From: Fusobacteriaceae bacterium
GTDB taxonomy: Bacteria > Fusobacteriota > Fusobacteriia > Fusobacteriales > Fusobacteriaceae
Assembly (NCBI GenBank): GCA_031289425.1
Contig: JAITPM010000109.1
Span: forward strand, 1-42,837
Direction: 5' to 3'
Length of the DNA stretch: 42,837 nucleotides
Shown: piece after piece, positions 23,645 through 33,660 of the stretch
Layout: each line of letters opens with the position of its first letter
Numbering within the stretch: the first letter of the stretch is position 1
The notes under the pieces: model-generated
The model's database searches: none
Seen by the model: the letters and a program-made list of their open reading frames with translations, nothing else
Told to the model about the DNA's origin: nothing
Position numbers and translations under genes: made by a program

Positions 23645-26600
23645 TTAAATTTGTAGAGGAGAAAATGTAGAAATTTTAGAATCTATTACTCTGACCCTGA
23701 ACCCACCCAAATGAGCTTTATACCTATCCTCATACATAGCTTCTAATTTAGTTCCCGGGAAGTCAAAGGAACCTTTAGTGACAGTGTTTATTTTTGTAAA
23801 GAATCTATAATATCCATTATAATAACTATAATACCTATCATTATAACCATAATTAAAGAACCATAATACTCTGTCGTCACGTATATCCATATATTTTATA
23901 TGACCATCGGTGTTTCCCGTTTTAACTTTTATCCATGTCGGATATTCTTCACCGGTAACTCTCAAATTTTCTATTTCCCAACCACTTGACAGGATTTGTG
24001 TCAATGCTATATTATCAACTTCTATATTTGCTGTTGCCTGTGTATTAGAGACGATTATTTCTAACCAAAATGATTTTCCGGATTCCAATTCCCTCACATC
24101 AATCGGCTCACCATTATTATTATAGAAGTTTCTAGATATTAAGAATCCGTCAAAATAATCATCTACTTTTTCATTTAGAGGAGTTCCTTCTAAATAATAA
24201 TTTATATAAGTATTTCCATCTGTATCCGGAACTACCTTTATTTCTACTGCTTCTTCCGGTATAATTATTTGTTTTCTTCCGTTAGCCACATATTCTTGAG
24301 CTACACCATCTATTTCTACTTTCCCTTTTATTTCCTTACCGTCATTGGAAGATGATATGTTCGAAATAGCCAACAGTGCGTAAGCAGTTTCTTGAGTGGA
24401 ATACCAATCTTTACCTTTTAATCTTGATAAAACGCCATTATATATCTCTTCATCAAATTTTCCATATATAGTATAATAACAATATAGATAGATACTCATA
24501 TCTCTAAAACTTGACCCGTAGGTATAACGATAATAATCTTGATTTTTACCATAATTATCCATAATATTTTTCTTTATAGGATATTTTTCCACTATTTCTT
24601 TCGCAGTTTTCTCCTCACCCATTAATTTGTAGGCGGTTGCCAGATACATTTTGGAAATATCATTCAATCTATTTATTTCACTATCATAAATATAGTTCAT
24701 TTCACTCAATATACCATTTCCAGAAAGTGCCAATAGGAATAAGCTATATGTTCTATTTATGTAATAATAACTATCATTATTATTATTCGTTTTTCTGTCT
24801 CGAACATATTTTTTTGTATAATCTATAAATTTATTATATGTTGTATCTTGTACGTTATATCCATTTTGACGGGCTAATATTAAGAATGTACCGATATAAT
24901 TTGTAACCCATTGATTTGTTTCTTTCTCTCCGGGCCAGTATGAAAATGAGCCATCATTTAATTGGAATAATTCAGAAAGTCTGCTTATTCCTGCATTTAT
25001 GTTATTAATAACTGCTCTTTTATCATAATTTTTATTGGTCATCAGTCGATCTATGAATAATTGCGGCAATACAGAAGAAGTAGTTTGCTCAGCACAACCA
25101 TATGGATAATGTATCAAATATTTTAGTCTTTGATCAATACTCAAAATAGGGCTATTAGATATAGTCAGCATACTGTCGACAGTATTTTTTACATATTCTT
25201 TGTCATTTTTAAATGAAATCTCCTCTCTTCCCGATAATATCTTATCTTCGTTTATATAAATAGGCAGATTGTTAGAATTTATTGCTATTCCCACCGTTTT
25301 CTCATAATTATATACTTTAGATTTTACACCTATTGTAATTTGCGTCTTTCCAACTTTGGGCTCTATCCCACCACGGAAATAAACAGTTTCCTCTTCTCCT
25401 TTTTTGAGATTAATTATTGTCATTTGAGTTATTTTATCATTCTTGTAATATACTTCGATATCTCCTATATCTTCTTCCAAAGCAAATATTTTTACAGGTA
25501 TTTTGAACTCATCATTTACTTTTAATGTACGTGGAAGTGCTTCCAGAACAACGATAGGAGCTTTTACCAAAATTTCTTTTTCAGCAGAACCGTAAGCATT
25601 TCCATTAGCACCGACCACCATAACTCTTACAGCACCCATGTAATTAGCTATCTCGAATTCTATTTCTGCTTCTCCTTTTTCATCGGTAGTAAGAACCCCT
25701 TTATACAATGACACCGGCTCAAACCTATCTTCATCTTCTATCCCCAGATCTCTTTTCCTTCTGGACTCAGGGGATGCTGCCAAATCAAAACCTCCACCGG
25801 CCTTTAATATTTGATGGATATCCCCATATGCCTTTCCGATTATTGATGAATAATTATCATATAATGATATAGATGATGCTATTTTTTGATAAAAATATTC
25901 CCAAGGTGTCGGAGTTGCAAATGATGTCAGACCAAGGAGCCCTTCGTCGACTAGGGCAATCGTATAGTCCATTTGAATATTTTGATTATTTTTGATTTTT
26001 ACTGTAAATTTCTCATTTGGTCTGACAGATTCAGGAGCATCAATCAAAATTTCTAATTTTGTTTCCTCATCTTCTATTACAATAGGGACAGTACCATACA
26101 ACCTTAGTGGTCTGTCATTTTCCTTTTGATTGTAATCTTGAAGCAAGGACACATGTACATAGATATTAGGTGCCATTGTTTTATCTAGGTCAATTTCTTC
26201 TCTTGTAACATCCTCTGCGATATCCTTAATATATCTTTTTATTATTTTGCCGGATTTTTCTATAGCTATCAATGCTTTTGAGCCCTTTGTTCCTTCAAAA
26301 TTTACATATGCTTTCTCATTTGATTTATATTTAGTTTTATCAGAACTTATCTTTAATCCCTCTATTTTTTTAATTTCTGTAGGATCGGCCCAATCTGTAG
26401 AATAGAATGAAGTTCCTGAAGCTTGCGCATTATCTAGATCTTCTACTTCCACATAATAATCCCCATACATCTCAGGGACAAACTCTATAATATAAGGGTC
26501 AGCAGTTGATTCAAATTCTTTGGAAACTATCAATTTTGTGATTTTGTCATCTTTTATAGAACGTATGTAAGAATCATAGTTGTCGTAATCCCACCACCAA

Positions 26601-28969
26601 GAATGTCTATTGTGGTATACACTGTATCTCAAGTGCCTACCGGATACCAATTTATTACCTTCCAAATCAGGTGTGATTACTTTTATTTGTTGTGTCTCGC
26701 CCCTATTTATATATCTGTCAATTGGTCTTTCTATTCCAAGGTAATTATCAAATTTTTTGATAAAAACTTCCTTAAAAGATCTTACAGGTCTTCCACTATT
26801 TTCTAATACTCTAGGCTGAAGTTCCAGAATAACATTCAAAGAACGATAGGAAATTCTATCAATACCAGTAGTCATTGCAATATGCCCATTTTCATCCAAT
26901 ACACCCTCAAAATAATCATAATCAGTATATGAATATGAACCTGGAATCTTAAAATTATAATTTTTATAGTTCTCAAAGGATACGGATTGTTCCTTTATAA
27001 CTATTTCTCCTTCCACTTTTAATTTGCTTGCAGGAGCTCCAAATAAATATTGTGAATCTATATACCAAACAAAGGAACCAGAATTTGCACTTATAGGCTC
27101 AGGAACTGTTATATGATTTTTTATTTCATAAGGAATAACCGTTTCAACCATAATATTTTTACTTATAGTTTTATTTCCTACTGTAGCTTCCAATCTCCAT
27201 AACCCTGTATTATCAGAACTTTTTGTTTTAAAAGTATAAGTATAAAATCCATTTTTACCGCTTGTTATTACATCATTTTCTATATATTTTATACCTGTCG
27301 GAGTAAAAATATTTATCTTTACAGGATGATCATTTGGAAGAGGTTCATTATTATTTCTGATAATAATAGAAACATGAATAGGGTCACCCGGTCTATATAC
27401 TCCTCTCTCTGTATAAATAAACGAATTTATTCCATGTGTAGCATAAGTTCCACCGACCTTAAATCCGTCCATAGAAAGAGATTCTGTCAACTTTAAGACA
27501 GATTTTCCGTCTCCATATTCGCTTAAAATATAGAATGCTTTTTTGGTATTAGTAAATACAACATCTCCGTTTTCATCAGAGGTTTTTTCTTCCAATATTT
27601 GGTTATTTGAGCTTATTAATTTTACCTTTGAGCCAACAATAGGCACATTTTTAAGGATATCCATTGTTTTTACAATATATTGCCCGTCTATATCTTGTTG
27701 GGCAATGATTCCAATGTCTGCCAAAATGACTGTTTTAGTTATATTACCGTTTCTATAAATCAGTCTATCTTTTTCCCATTCAGATGTCTCAGATGGAAAA
27801 TTGTAGAAAATATTATCTTTTGTGAAATTTACTTTTACTATATACATTCCATTACCATTGATAACATCTTTGAGATCTATAGAAGATTGCGTCCATGAAT
27901 TTTTTACATAGTTAATATCAAATTCTTTGGAGAAAATTACATCTCCAACTTTTTCCAACATTTCATTAGAGTAATAATTGTCATAATCACCATAGTCATT
28001 TTTTATTCTTCCATTTCCATTAAACGTAAAGTATGATAAAAATTGAGTAAAATTATTTTCATATACTTTGGTTACTTCAATGTTTACTTTTTTAACATTT
28101 ATAGAACGAAATAAAATATTTTTATCCGAAGTTGATGGAAGCACGATTCCTTCATTGGAGAAAGAAACCTTTGGTTCCAACTGATAAAATCCTATTTTTT
28201 CACTTACATCACTTTGTAATTGAGAATTATCCGCCGCTTTTATTCCCTTTAATAAGGTCACAGTATAAGTTTTCTCGGCATCAAAATCACCCTTTAATAT
28301 AATAACATTATTAAGTGCATAAACATCCGGAATCACACCATCTGACACCCTTACATAAGCTACAGGGTCAAATCCATCCAATATATTTTTGGACATTGTT
28401 ATTTCAATAGAAATATCATTTTCTTTATTTTTTCCTTCTATACTTACAACTTTAACCAGAGTATCTTCAGCTTTGGGATTTGCTCTCGTATCTTCGACAA
28501 CAACAGTAGCAGTGGTAGTAACAGGAGTAGCATCTGTAGTTTTCGCAGCATCTGCCGGAGGAATTTCTGTAGTAGTGCTTTCTGTTGTTGCAGCACTTTC
28601 TGTTGTTGGAATAACATCTGCAGTAGTAGCAAGCTCAGGTGATACATCTTTTGCAACTTCCGGAGAAACTACAGCAGGTGTATCTGTGCTTTCTGTATTT
28701 TCTATATTTTCTTTACTTTCTACCGATTCTGTAGTAGCAGTTGTAGTGGCTACAGTAGGTATTTCTGTACTTTCAGTACTGACAGCTTCAACAGTGATAG
28801 TACTTTCTGAAATTGTGGATTTATTGGAACTTTCCGGAGCTACATCAGTAGAAACTACAGTTGCAGACGTCTTCGATTGAACAGTAGTAATTGATTCTTT
28901 TGCTTTATCATCTGTTTTTCCACATGCAATCAAAATTAAAAATACAAACAATAAAAAATATTTTTTCAT
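23645..28969 (-). CDS. yfhM: Bacterial alpha-2-macroglobulin lipoprotein (YfhM type)
   Basis: A 1774-residue periplasmic lipoprotein. The signal peptide MKKYFLLFVFLILIAC ends in a lipobox (LIAC, lipidated C16). It is followed by an unusual Ser/Thr/Glu/Ala/Val-rich segment of about 150 residues, then MG2-type beta-sandwich domains, a bait-region/A2M domain (with the VYRPGDP motif upstream), and a thioester motif in YPYGCAEQTT (C1292 to Q1295). The alpha-alpha toroid follows. Intact thioester-type macroglobulins trap and covalently hold attacking proteases. The start is the ATG at 28969, with TGGAGGT five bases upstream; a longer frame lacks both ribosome site and signal peptide. Size is slightly above the usual 1550-1650 because of the linker. 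It heads the envelope block with pbpC. Confidence 0.94.
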   Translation of the reverse strand: MKKYFLLFVFLILIACGKTDDKAKESITTVQSKTSATVVSTDVAPESSNKSTISESTITVEAVSTESTEIPTVATTTATTESVESKENIENTESTDTPAVVSPEVAKDVSPELATTADVIPTTESAATTESTTTEIPPADAAKTTDATPVTTTATVVVEDTRANPKAEDTLVKVVSIEGKNKENDISIEITMSKNILDGFDPVAYVRVSDGVIPDVYALNNVIILKGDFDAEKTYTVTLLKGIKAADNSQLQSDVSEKIGFYQLEPKVSFSNEGIVLPSTSDKNILFRSINVKKVNIEVTKVYENNFTQFLSYFTFNGNGRIKNDYGDYDNYYSNEMLEKVGDVIFSKEFDINYVKNSWTQSSIDLKDVINGNGMYIVKVNFTKDNIFYNFPSETSEWEKDRLIYRNGNITKTVILADIGIIAQQDIDGQYIVKTMDILKNVPIVGSKVKLISSNNQILEEKTSDENGDVVFTNTKKAFYILSEYGDGKSVLKLTESLSMDGFKVGGTYATHGINSFIYTERGVYRPGDPIHVSIIIRNNNEPLPNDHPVKINIFTPTGIKYIENDVITSGKNGFYTYTFKTKSSDNTGLWRLEATVGNKTISKNIMVETVIPYEIKNHITVPEPISANSGSFVWYIDSQYLFGAPASKLKVEGEIVIKEQSVSFENYKNYNFKIPGSYSYTDYDYFEGVLDENGHIAMTTGIDRISYRSLNVILELQPRVLENSGRPVRSFKEVFIKKFDNYLGIERPIDRYINRGETQQIKVITPDLEGNKLVSGRHLRYSVYHNRHSWWWDYDNYDSYIRSIKDDKITKLIVSKEFESTADPYIIEFVPEMYGDYYVEVEDLDNAQASGTSFYSTDWADPTEIKKIEGLKISSDKTKYKSNEKAYVNFEGTKGSKALIAIEKSGKIIKRYIKDIAEDVTREEIDLDKTMAPNIYVHVSLLQDYNQKENDRPLRLYGTVPIVIEDEETKLEILIDAPESVRPNEKFTVKIKNNQNIQMDYTIALVDEGLLGLTSFATPTPWEYFYQKIASSISLYDNYSSIIGKAYGDIHQILKAGGGFDLAASPESRRKRDLGIEDEDRFEPVSLYKGVLTTDEKGEAEIEFEIANYMGAVRVMVVGANGNAYGSAEKEILVKAPIVVLEALPRTLKVNDEFKIPVKIFALEEDIGDIEVYYKNDKITQMTIINLKKGEEETVYFRGGIEPKVGKTQITIGVKSKVYNYEKTVGIAINSNNLPIYINEDKILSGREEISFKNDKEYVKNTVDSMLTISNSPILSIDQRLKYLIHYPYGCAEQTTSSVLPQLFIDRLMTNKNYDKRAVINNINAGISRLSELFQLNDGSFSYWPGEKETNQWVTNYIGTFLILARQNGYNVQDTTYNKFIDYTKKYVRDRKTNNNNDSYYYINRTYSLFLLALSGNGILSEMNYIYDSEINRLNDISKMYLATAYKLMGEEKTAKEIVEKYPIKKNIMDNYGKNQDYYRYTYGSSFRDMSIYLYCYYTIYGKFDEEIYNGVLSRLKGKDWYSTQETAYALLAISNISSSNDGKEIKGKVEIDGVAQEYVANGRKQIIIPEEAVEIKVVPDTDGNTYINYYLEGTPLNEKVDDYFDGFLISRNFYNNNGEPIDVRELESGKSFWLEIIVSNTQATANIEVDNIALTQILSSGWEIENLRVTGEEYPTWIKVKTGNTDGHIKYMDIRDDRVLWFFNYGYNDRYYSYYNGYYRFFTKINTVTKGSFDFPGTKLEAMYEDRYKAHLGGFRVRVIDSKISTFSPLQI

Positions 28970-29224
28970 AAATACCTCCAGAAGTATTGCAAATCTAAAA
29001 CCCTTATATGACATTTATATCAACCAATAATTTATAATAAATTCTATACAATTATATCATAAAAATATTTATAATACTACTAATTTTAAGCATTCTTGAA
29101 TCAAAAATTTATAAAAATAATGCGGGAATTCTTATTTATTTATTGGATTATTTTTTAAACTCAAAGCTTCAAAATTTATACAAATAAATTTATTTTTTTC
29201 TATCTATATTCAATATTATATTGA
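28970..29224. other. Divergent control region between macroglobulin and putP
   Basis: This AT-rich gap carries the leftward promoter area of the macroglobulin (a minus-strand TATAAT at 29051-29056, with no convincing -35 at 17 bases) and, further right, the putP promoter. I see no RNA gene, repeat or operator I can support. Confidence 0.4.
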
Positions 29225-29253
29225 TTGCTATTTTGTACAATTTCTAGTATAAT
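29225..29253 (+). promoter_or_regulatory. Promoter of putP
   Basis: TTGCTA (-35, four of six) and a perfect TATAAT (-10) are spaced 17 bases apart. The implied leader is about 60 bases and contains TAGGAGG at 29297-29303 and a closer AAAAGGGGG just before the ATG. Confidence 0.65.
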
Positions 29254-29322
29254 ATTTTTATTATTAATTCCAAATATCCACTGTAAATGTAATTGTAGGA
29301 GGAATAAAAAAAGGGGGTTATT

Positions 29323-30825
29323 ATGAATAATACAACAATTATTGCTATTGTTTTTTTCATCTATTTACTTGTTATGCTTACTATAGGGTTAATTAATTAC
29401 AAAAAAAATGACACATTATCTGATTATGTTTTGGGAGGAAGAAAACTCGGGCCTTGGGTAACGGCAATGTCTGCTCAAGCATCAGACATGTCGGGATGGC
29501 TACTTTTGGGATTGCCTGGTACTGCTTATTTGTTATACCAAGGGACTACCGAAGCTATCTGGACGGCTGTGGGTCTATTCATAGGGACATATTTAAATTG
29601 GCTCATTACAGCTAAAAGATTGCGTAAATATACAGAATTTGCCGGAAATGCTGTAACTCTTCCTGTTTTTTTTGAAAATAGGTTTCGAGACAAGAGTGGA
29701 GTATTGAGAATTGTTTCTTCAATATTTATATTGCTTTTCTTTTTATTTTATACTGCATCTATGTTTTCAGCAAGTGCAAAATTATTTTCTAATGTATTTG
29801 GAGTAAATTATCAATTAGCTCTTGTGATAGGAGTATTTATAATAGTTTCTTATACATTTTTAGGCGGATTTACAGCTGTATGTGAGACTGATATGATTCA
29901 AGGTATTTTAATGTTTATAGCATTAATCGTAGTTCCTATAATTGGACTGTCAAAATTGGGTGGTATCAGCTCTATGAGATTACAATTGAGCTCTCTTACA
30001 ACTGAGGTCTTTTCTTGGATACCAAAAACAAACGGAGTCACAAATACTGCCCTTTTGGTATCATCAATGGCATGGGGATTAGGATATTTTGGTCAACCAC
30101 ATATTTTACCGAGGTTTATGGCTATTAAAAATGCCGATGAAATAAGACCCGCTAGAATTATTGCTACAATATGGGTTTTTATAACTTTGTCAACCGGAGT
30201 AATAGTAGGAATAGTGGGGAAAGCTCTATATCCGAATTTGGCCGACGGAGAAACAATATTTATGACGATGGTTCAAGACATGTTTTCTCCTGTAATTGCC
30301 GGTATATTGTTGACCGCTATTTTGGCTGCAGTAATGAGTACTGCAGATTCACAACTTTTAGTTGCATCTTCTGCCATAGCAGGTGATCTATATAATGGTT
30401 CTATAAATAAAAATGCAGATGGGAAGACATTGGTTTGGGTCAGTCGTTTTGCCGTTTTACTTGTTTCTATTTTGGCTGCTTCTTTGGTTTTTGTACCAAA
30501 TCCTGAACCGGGCACATTATTAGCCAAAATAAATGCTTCTGTTTTTAAATTAGTTTCCTTTGCATGGGCCGGATTTGGAGCAGCCTTTTCACCAATTATA
30601 TTATTCTCTTTATTTTGGAGAAAAACTACAAAAGAAGGAGCTATCTTCGGTATATTAGCCGGAGGACTTTCTGCATTATTATGGTGGTTAAAGGATGGAG
30701 GTATTTGGGATATATATGAGATATTACCGGGATTTATTATATCATCAATAGTAATAATTATTGTGAGCTCTTTTACAAAAAACTCTCAAGAAATTTTGGA
30801 CGAATTTGATAAAGTGAATAAATAA
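29323..30825 (+). CDS. putP: Sodium/proline symporter
   Basis: A 500-residue inner-membrane SSS-family transporter with about 13 predicted helices. It imports proline with Na+. Sequence signatures match E. coli PutP: SAQASDMSGWLLLGLPGTAY (around residue 50; the Asp and Ser correspond to D55 and S57 of E. coli PutP, which bind Na+ and substrate) and VMSTADSQLLVASSAI (around 340, with the Ser-Thr pair of the second Na+ site). Length equals the family norm. It stands alone with its own promoter and a strong bidirectional terminator 47 bases after the stop. No putA is nearby, so the proline may serve osmoprotection or Stickland-type use (inference). Confidence 0.95.
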   Translation: MNNTTIIAIVFFIYLLVMLTIGLINYKKNDTLSDYVLGGRKLGPWVTAMSAQASDMSGWLLLGLPGTAYLLYQGTTEAIWTAVGLFIGTYLNWLITAKRLRKYTEFAGNAVTLPVFFENRFRDKSGVLRIVSSIFILLFFLFYTASMFSASAKLFSNVFGVNYQLALVIGVFIIVSYTFLGGFTAVCETDMIQGILMFIALIVVPIIGLSKLGGISSMRLQLSSLTTEVFSWIPKTNGVTNTALLVSSMAWGLGYFGQPHILPRFMAIKNADEIRPARIIATIWVFITLSTGVIVGIVGKALYPNLADGETIFMTMVQDMFSPVIAGILLTAILAAVMSTADSQLLVASSAIAGDLYNGSINKNADGKTLVWVSRFAVLLVSILAASLVFVPNPEPGTLLAKINASVFKLVSFAWAGFGAAFSPIILFSLFWRKTTKEGAIFGILAGGLSALLWWLKDGGIWDIYEILPGFIISSIVIIIVSSFTKNSQEILDEFDKVNK

Positions 30826-30872
30826 TAAAATTATGATAAAAAAGTTATCTGTTACAACAATTTAATCAAAAT

Positions 30873-30915
30873 AAAAATACTTCTAGTTAGGTTAAATCGA
30901 ATTAGAAGTATTTTT
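30873..30915. terminator. Bidirectional terminator between putP and hmuT
   Basis: A 16-base-pair stem (one G-U wobble) with an 11-base loop, bounded by AAAAA on the left and TTTTT on the right, separates two converging genes. It can stop both putP and the heme operon. Confidence 0.92.
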
Positions 30916-30947
30916 GTTTTCGCTGTATTATTTATAAAAAGATATTT

Positions 30948-31850
30948 TTACTTAGCCCTCTCTATATTTTCTATTTCCTTGGCAAATTCGTCCATTGCCT
31001 CAAAAATTCTAGGAGATCCCCTTAATATTTTAGTGGAATCAACAATAAATATATTATTATTTTTATAGGCTTTCGTCTTTTTTATCACTTCGTTAGCATT
31101 TTTGATACTATCTACATTACTGATACTCATGGCTCCCGCTATAAAATCTGGGTCGTATTCCAAGACCATTTCAGTTGATATTATAGGTCTTTGCCCCTGC
31201 AAATCATTGGCTATATTTTCTATTCTCAAAATATCGAATACTTCCATGGGCATGGTGTTTTTTTGGAAAGTCATCATTGGTGAAGTTGAAAAAATAAGCA
31301 TTCCTTTTATTTTACTTTTATTCTTATACTTATTTTGTAAATTATCCAATTTTTCTTTATATTTATTAGAAATAATATCAGCATTTTTTGTTCTTCCAGT
31401 CAATATCCCGGATACTTTTATATTTTGAAAAATCTCCTCTATATTGTTTGCCATTGACACAACAACGGGGATATTTAGGTTTTTTATATTATCTGCCAGA
31501 CTTGTTGCCATTGGGTTTATTATCACAAGGTCAGGTTCAAAGGATACTATTTTTTCGATACTTGGATTTGTAAGTGTCCCTACACTAGGTAAATCCTTTG
31601 TCTTATCATAGGGATAAATCTTACTCATAGTAACATTTGCTATAGCGGTTATAGATTCCTCTGCTTCTAAAAGATAAAAAATCTCTACTATGGCAGGATC
31701 CATGACTATTATTTTTTTGTATTCTTTCATTTCTATAGAATTATTGTAATTATCAACAATTTTATTATTTTCTATTCTTAAAGCCTTCGCAAAACTACAG
31801 AACATAATTAATAAAAGCCCCAATATTTTTATTTTCGATATTTTGTTCAA
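30948..31850 (-). CDS. hmuT: Heme ABC transporter substrate-binding protein
   Basis: A 300-residue periplasmic binding protein of the FecB/BtuF class III fold. Signal peptide MNKISKIKILGLLLIMFCSFAKA is followed by the two lobes; motifs include PSVGTLTNPSIEKIVSFEPDLVI, typical of metal-chelate and heme binders. It hands heme to the HmuU/HmuV importer. I prefer a TTG start at 31850: AGAGGAGTGG lies about seven bases upstream and it begins exactly at a good signal peptide. An ATG 39 bases earlier (31889) overlaps the hmuV stop and would put charged residues before the signal. Last gene of the leftward operon. The C-terminus RGSPRIFEAMDEFAKEI is typical of HmuT-like proteins. Confidence 0.88.
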   Translation of the reverse strand: MNKISKIKILGLLLIMFCSFAKALRIENNKIVDNYNNSIEMKEYKKIIVMDPAIVEIFYLLEAEESITAIANVTMSKIYPYDKTKDLPSVGTLTNPSIEKIVSFEPDLVIINPMATSLADNIKNLNIPVVVSMANNIEEIFQNIKVSGILTGRTKNADIISNKYKEKLDNLQNKYKNKSKIKGMLIFSTSPMMTFQKNTMPMEVFDILRIENIANDLQGQRPIISTEMVLEYDPDFIAGAMSISNVDSIKNANEVIKKTKAYKNNNIFIVDSTKILRGSPRIFEAMDEFAKEIENIERAK

Positions 31851-31872
31851 AAATTTCCACTCCTCTTTATTA

Positions 31873-32649
31873 TTAAACATTTGGTACAATATAAGGTTTC
31901 CCGCTATCTGTGAAAGAAATATTGCAATCTAAATGATATACATTCATTATATTTTCCTTCGTAAGGACATCCTTTGGAGTTCCAACAATAAATATTTTAC
32001 CATCTTTCATCATTATGAGTTCATCACAAAATAAAGATGCCAAATTTAAATCATGCAATACCACCAAAGCCGTGATATTCCCGAATTCGATTTCGGATTT
32101 TATTTTCTTCATGAGAGCAATGCTATGGTTTAAATCAAGGGCGGATGTCGGTTCATCCAATAATAATATACAAGTATCTTGGATGAGCGCTCTTGCCAAC
32201 AAAACCATTTGAAATTCTCCTCCTGATAAGGTTATCGCTATTCTTTCTGATAAAGCTGACAAATGAAGTTTGTCCAATATATCCTTTGTTATAGCGTTAT
32301 CCTCAGAGGAAAATCCAACCCATGGATTTGCTATATGTGGAATCCTTCCCAACATAGCAAAATCATATACGGTCATATTTGTATTTAACCTTGATTTTTG
32401 TGGAACAAATGACATTGTCTTAGCATTTTCCTTAGAAGATATATTTTTTCGATTACGCCCCAATATTTTTATAGCATTGGTTTTTTCATTTAGATATCCC
32501 AATATATTTTGCAATAGAGTAGATTTGCCGCATCCATTGGGTCCTAAGACACCGGTTAATTTCCTCTTTTTTATATTAAAAGTGATATTATCCAGTATTT
32601 TTTTATTTTCATAAGAAAAATTTAGGTTTTCTATCTCGATTGCATTCAT
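31873..32649 (-). CDS. hmuV: Heme ABC transporter ATP-binding protein
   Basis: A 258-residue ABC ATPase of the FecE/BtuD/HmuV type. Walker A is GPNGCGKSTLL (about 35-45), the signature is LSGGEFQMVLLARAL (the usual Q-R is Q-M here), Walker B is ILLLDEPTSALD and the switch is VVLHDLNLA. It energises heme passage through HmuU in the inner membrane. Its ATG directly abuts the hmuU stop codon, with GAGGTG upstream inside hmuU, so translation is coupled. Substrate assignment to heme rests on the neighbouring receptor and radical-SAM enzyme rather than on this sequence, since siderophore and cobalamin systems look alike. Confidence 0.92.
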   Translation of the reverse strand: MNAIEIENLNFSYENKKILDNITFNIKKRKLTGVLGPNGCGKSTLLQNILGYLNEKTNAIKILGRNRKNISSKENAKTMSFVPQKSRLNTNMTVYDFAMLGRIPHIANPWVGFSSEDNAITKDILDKLHLSALSERIAITLSGGEFQMVLLARALIQDTCILLLDEPTSALDLNHSIALMKKIKSEIEFGNITALVVLHDLNLASLFCDELIMMKDGKIFIVGTPKDVLTKENIMNVYHLDCNISFTDSGKPYIVPNV

Positions 32650-33621
32650 CTACTTCACACCTCTATCTTTAATTAGAGCCAAATACAAGAAAAAGGGAGT
32701 GCCTATAAATCCGGTTACTACTCCTATGGGAATTTCTATAGGAGATAACATTGTTCTTCCTAATGTATCACATATCAATAAAAACAGTCCCCCTCCCAAA
32801 ATTATACTGGGAAATGATTTGGAATTTACTGCACCTAGAATCATTTTCAAAATATGCGGAACGATTAATCCTACAAAACCAATCATTCCGCTAAAAGCTA
32901 CAGAAAATGCTACTATCAATGCTACCACGATTAGCATTCTCACTTTTAATTTTTTTATATCTACTCCCATAGAATGAGCTTCTTCATCTCCCGATAGAAG
33001 TGCATCCAATTTGTATCTTTCAAAATGGAAATATAATATTGAGAAAAAGAGAGGAACTGATAATATGATTACCCTTGACCAAGTAGCATTGCCAAGATAT
33101 CCCATCATCCACATTGTTATTTTGAATGAATCTTCTCCTATAAGGTACATTGAAAATGAGGTAAATGCTCCCAAAAATGCTGACATGGCTATTCCAACTA
33201 TCAGCAAGGTAGTCACATTGACTACATTTCCTCTTTTAGAAAGTTTAAAAATGACAAATGTACTGATTATGCAGCATACAAAAGAAAATACTCCATAGAA
33301 AAAATCAGGCATTTTGAATATATATGCTATGACAGCGCCAAAAGTGGCACTTGAGGATATTCCGATAATGTATGGATCAGCCAGAGGGTTTTGGAAAACG
33401 CTCTGTACTACCGCTCCACTAGATGCCAACATCATGCCGACTAATATTGCCATGATAATTCTAGGCAATCTCAAAGTAAACAATATTATCCTGGTGTTAC
33501 CCGGAATATCTCTATTTATAAGCAAATCTTTTATTGGGATATTGACGCTTCCCATAGAAAACGCCAACACCCCAACTATAATAAGCAGTACAAATAATAT
33601 TTTAGCAAAATTCTTTCTCAT
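32650..33621 (-). CDS. hmuU: Heme ABC transporter permease (FecCD family)
   Basis: A 323-residue, very hydrophobic protein with about ten predicted transmembrane helices, the normal FecCD/BtuC size. Family signatures include LRLPRIIMAILVGMMLASSG near the N-terminus, FQNPLADPYIIGISSSATFGA (about 75-95) and GFVGLIVPHILKMILG near 250, the last contacting the ATPase. It forms the inner-membrane channel for heme with HmuV and HmuT. It follows the receptor gene by 39 bases and abuts hmuV. The substrate is inferred from the operon. Confidence 0.93.
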   Translation of the reverse strand: MRKNFAKILFVLLIIVGVLAFSMGSVNIPIKDLLINRDIPGNTRIILFTLRLPRIIMAILVGMMLASSGAVVQSVFQNPLADPYIIGISSSATFGAVIAYIFKMPDFFYGVFSFVCCIISTFVIFKLSKRGNVVNVTTLLIVGIAMSAFLGAFTSFSMYLIGEDSFKITMWMMGYLGNATWSRVIILSVPLFFSILYFHFERYKLDALLSGDEEAHSMGVDIKKLKVRMLIVVALIVAFSVAFSGMIGFVGLIVPHILKMILGAVNSKSFPSIILGGGLFLLICDTLGRTMLSPIEIPIGVVTGFIGTPFFLYLALIKDRGVK

Positions 33622-33660
33622 TTTTTCCTCTAAATTTAGATTATATTGGGACTAATTTTT

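Noticed and set aside
28389-28880. 163-codon open frame on the plus strand
   Set aside because: It is the antisense image of the low-complexity Ser/Thr/Val linker of the macroglobulin; its composition is an artefact of the GTA/ACT repeats and it has no ribosome site.
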